Shown here: piece by piece, positions 23,747-25,393 of the stretch
How positions within the stretch are numbered: the first letter of the stretch is position 1
Layout of the letters: each line of letters starts with the position of its first letter
The notes under the pieces: generated by a model
Told to the model about the DNA's origin: nothing
The model's database searches: none
What the model saw: only the letters and a program-made list of their open reading frames with translations
Program-made: the position numbers and the translations under genes
Source of the DNA: DASUUR01 sp036373975
Lineage (GTDB): Bacteria; Patescibacteriota; Saccharimonadia; Saccharimonadales; Saccharimonadaceae
Length of the DNA stretch: 25,393 nt
Assembly: GCA_036373975.1 (NCBI GenBank)
Contig: DASUUR010000064.1
Coordinates: 1-25,393 of the forward strand
Reading direction: 5' to 3'

Positions 23747-24811
23747 TTATTTCTTGTCTGTAAGACTAAGTGAAATCTTACGATTTTCTTTGTCGATATC
23801 TAAAACACGGAACGGCTTGCGCTCGTTCAGCTTGAAGATCTTTTCTGGGTCAGCATCATCGCCGCTCCCAAGCTCGCTAATGTGAACGAGGGCTTCAACA
23901 GCGGGGCTGATCTGCACGAAAGCTCCAAAAGGAGTGATGCGCGTGACAGTACCTTCAACTTCATCGCCCTTCTTGAACTGTTCGACTTCTTTGAGCCAAG
24001 GATCTTCGGTAAGCTGCTTCATGCTTAAACTTAGGCGGTCTTTATCGATGGCAATAATTTTTGCTTCGATAGTTTGGCCTACCTTTACGTAGTCGCTTGG
24101 ATTGTTGACACGTTCCCAGCTGATCTCGCTAATGTGCACTAGGCCTTCGATACCGGCGACATTAACAAATACGCCAAAGTCCACCACACCTGTTGCAACA
24201 CCAGTTACAGTATCGCCAATACTTAGCTTTTCAAAACGCTCAGCTAAGCCTTCTTTGATTGCTTCTTTTTCGCTAAAGATTAGTTTGTTCGCTTTTCGGT
24301 CGGCATCAAGAATACGAACCTTGATCGCCTTGCCAACTAGTGAGTTCAGGCGTTGGAGAATTTCGTCCTTATCTGCGCCCCCCACACGAGGGTAGTGCTC
24401 AGCACTCAGCTGACTGACAGGTAGGAAACCACGGACACCCTCGAACTCAATCAACAAACCACCGCGGTTTGCATCGTAAGGGGTAACGTCGATTGCTTCA
24501 CCAGCCTCGATAATGCGAGTAACTTCATCCCAGCCACGGTCTTTCGCAGCTTTACGCAATGACAGAAGTGAGTAGCCATTATCAAGCTCAGTATCAACTA
24601 CGCTTGCGGTAACTTCATCCCCTTCTGTGAGATTGCGAGAGAAACCAATTTCGCGACGCGGAACAAATCCTACACCAAGCGGACCCAAATCAATGAGTGC
24701 TTCGTGCTTTCGCAACGAAAGTACTTTCCCTTCAACTACTTCACCAATCGTGAGTTGTTTGACGCTCTCATCTTTTAAGAGATCGTCCATTGTTATTGCG
24801 GCTTTTGCCAT
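23747..24811 (-). CDS. rpsA: S1-domain ribosomal protein (four S1 repeats)
   Basis: mRNA-binding protein of the 30S subunit, here 354 residues with four S1 repeats. The repeats start at TIGEVVEGKVLSL, at the ITRIIEAGEAIDVTPYDANRGGLLIEF region, at SIGDTVTGVATGVVDFGVFV and at KKGDEVEGTVTRITPFGAFV; the last two are the best conserved. E. coli S1 has six. The ATG at 24811 (MAKAAITMDDLL) is preferred because AAGGAG lies upstream, separated by a small hairpin. A GTG at 24859 would add 16 residues (MPSKKIH...) but has no ribosome-binding site. The promoter lies at 24913-24885, and infB follows on the same strand. Confidence 0.92.
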   Translation of the reverse strand: MAKAAITMDDLLKDESVKQLTIGEVVEGKVLSLRKHEALIDLGPLGVGFVPRREIGFSRNLTEGDEVTASVVDTELDNGYSLLSLRKAAKDRGWDEVTRIIEAGEAIDVTPYDANRGGLLIEFEGVRGFLPVSQLSAEHYPRVGGADKDEILQRLNSLVGKAIKVRILDADRKANKLIFSEKEAIKEGLAERFEKLSIGDTVTGVATGVVDFGVFVNVAGIEGLVHISEISWERVNNPSDYVKVGQTIEAKIIAIDKDRLSLSMKQLTEDPWLKEVEQFKKGDEVEGTVTRITPFGAFVQISPAVEALVHISELGSGDDADPEKIFKLNERKPFRVLDIDKENRKISLSLTDKK

Positions 24812-24827
24812 AGTCTTTTTCAAGACT
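24812..24827 (-). promoter_or_regulatory. GNRA-capped hairpin between ribosome-binding site and rpsA start
   Basis: AGTCTT-GAAA-AAGACT forms a perfect 6-bp stem with a GAAA tetraloop directly before the ATG at 24811. AAGGAG (24831-24826) overlaps its first two bases. Unfolded, the spacing is 14 nt; folded, the AAGG copies upstream come to within about 0-4 nt of the ATG. Confidence 0.65.
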
Positions 24828-24884
24828 CCTTCCTTAGAGTGTATTTTCTTTGAAGGCACACAAAAACCTTCAGAGATTACCTCT

Positions 24885-24913
24885 ATTGTACGCTGTTTTC
24901 AATCTGAAGTCAA
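24885..24913 (-). promoter_or_regulatory. rpsA-infB promoter
   Basis: TTGACT (24913-24908), exactly 17 bp, TACAAT (24890-24885). The -35 overlaps the stop codon of the upstream gene. The expected start near 24878 gives a 67-nt leader. Confidence 0.8.
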
Positions 24914-25320
24914 AGAGTTGTGACTTCGTGCATGGCTGCACGCGTAAGGGCAGCTCTTGATCGACGATATTCATTCCCGACATACGCGATAATCAGAATT
25001 GCCGGAATAACAACAAGCGACTCGGCGGCTCCTGTGGCCGCGATTTGTTGCGGCTTAGGTGCTGTGGGGGTTGGATTATTATCAGGTTTTGCGGCTTGAG
25101 GCGCTTTTTCTTGCTCGCGCACCGGTTGCGGTGCCTTTTCATCGGGTTTAGCCGGCTCATTAACAGTTGGCTGAGGATCTCCACTTGCCGGTGCCCTATT
25201 CGAACGTTGCTGAAAAAAGTGCAGTCCCGCGAACAACGCCAACGTCAAAATAATCGTCACTCCGATAAAAAGCAGAATGTGACGCTTAGGAGACTCTGGC
25301 GATTGCTCAGTTTCATGCAT
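24910..25320 (-). CDS. Small membrane-anchored Pro-rich protein with a TG-type C-terminal anchor
   Basis: From the ATG at 25320 the protein has 136 residues. A short charged N-terminus is followed by a hydrophobic segment (HILLFIGVTIILTLALFAGLHFF), either an uncleaved signal or a membrane anchor. A Pro/Ala/Lys-rich linker (about residues 45-90) comes next. The C-terminus, IAATGAAESLVVIPAILIIAYV followed by YRRSRAAL, is a TG motif, a hydrophobic stretch and basic residues, the layout of a sortase-type sorting signal with LPxT replaced by IAAT. An ATG nine codons upstream (25347) is also in frame. A TAAAAT -10 ends 7 nt before the 25320 ATG, which favours the shorter form read from a leaderless mRNA. 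Function unknown; perhaps a surface spacer or adhesin-like protein. Confidence 0.7.
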   Translation of the reverse strand: MHETEQSPESPKRHILLFIGVTIILTLALFAGLHFFQQRSNRAPASGDPQPTVNEPAKPDEKAPQPVREQEKAPQAAKPDNNPTPTAPKPQQIAATGAAESLVVIPAILIIAYVGNEYRRSRAALTRAAMHEVTTL

Positions 25321-25327
25321 CTGTATT

Positions 25328-25358
25328 ATTTTATCACAATCCTCCATCGTGCTACACT
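25328..25358. promoter_or_regulatory. Divergent leaderless promoter pair
   Basis: On the minus strand TAAAAT (25333-25328) ends 7 nt before the ATG at 25320. On the plus strand TACACT (25353-25358) ends 6 nt before the ATG at 25365. Only 44 bp separate the two start codons. The -35 positions are weak (TGTAGC on minus, TTTATC on plus). Confidence 0.5.
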
Positions 25359-25364
25359 GACACT

Positions 25365-25393
25365 ATGTTAATTGCTATCGATACCGGGGGAAC
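25365..25393 (+). CDS. Start of a probable ROK-family sugar kinase (cut by the right edge)
   Basis: Only the first nine codons and part of the tenth are present: MLIAIDTGG followed by AC, consistent with Thr. This is the phosphate-1 loop of the actin-like ATPase fold as seen in ROK kinases (IDxGGTK). Other members of that fold, such as BadF-type ATPases, begin similarly, so the exact family is open. It has no Shine-Dalgarno, and a -10 six bases upstream suggests leaderless expression. Confidence 0.5.

Noticed and set aside
24812..24859. GTG at 24859 as the rpsA start (16 extra residues)
   Set aside because: It has no Shine-Dalgarno and the added residues do not look like the S1 N-terminus; AAGGAG and the hairpin point to the ATG at 24811.
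1..25393. CRISPR arrays, tRNA/rRNA genes, insertion sequences or prophage
   Set aside because: I saw no regularly spaced repeats, cloverleaf-like sequences, transposase or phage proteins anywhere in the window.

Overview
The window reads as a compact, mid-GC bacterial chromosome segment using the standard code (TGA is a stop, for example at the end of priA). Genes are tightly packed, with 1-41 nt overlaps and trimmed-down versions of several core proteins: a 587-residue IF-2, a 547-residue RecJ, a 646-residue PriA and a 354-residue S1. Together with an adenosylcobalamin-type ribonucleotide reductase, a VKOR protein, a DUF5663-like protein and a large phosphatase with disordered linkers, this suggests a small-genome Patescibacteria/CPR organism, most likely a Saccharibacteria relative. 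That placement is my inference; no rRNA is present to confirm it.

Layout. On the minus strand, reading in transcription order from the right: a small membrane-anchored protein (25320-24910); rpsA and infB (24811-21924); a 1008-residue PP2C phosphatase followed by a DUF5663-like gene (21827-18332); a phosphoribosyltransferase-like gene (14901-14242); a winged-helix regulator and recJ (14153-12208); rpsU-yqeY-adk-map (12161-10193); ftsA and ftsZ (10148-7576); nrdR-nrdJ (7439-4087); a thioredoxin-like gene and VKOR (4009-3136); a GC-rich membrane protein of unknown function (3077-2553); and a T-box leader followed by a CYTH gene and ileS (2466 to beyond the left edge). On the plus strand are priA-def-fmt (14933-18343) and the first codons of a probable ROK-family gene at the right edge (25365 onward).

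Function. Most genes serve translation (IleRS, S21, S1, IF-2, formyltransferase, deformylase, methionine aminopeptidase), division (FtsA, FtsZ), DNA replication, repair and precursors (PriA, RecJ, NrdJ, NrdR, adenylate kinase) and disulfide chemistry (VKOR). Def, Fmt and Map together cover formylation of the initiator and N-terminal Met processing.

Regulation is the most interesting layer. The ileS transcript has a canonical T-box antiterminator, and one leader arm could alternatively pair with a terminator arm or with the CYTH ribosome-binding site. The nrdR-nrdJ promoter carries three NrdR-box-like sites spaced about three helical turns apart. At least six genes (ftsA, rpsU, priA, def, the anchored protein and the ROK gene) have a -10 hexamer only 6-9 bases before the start codon and no usable Shine-Dalgarno, which points to widespread leaderless mRNAs next to genes with ordinary ribosome-binding sites. 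No tRNA, rRNA, CRISPR array, insertion sequence or prophage was seen.
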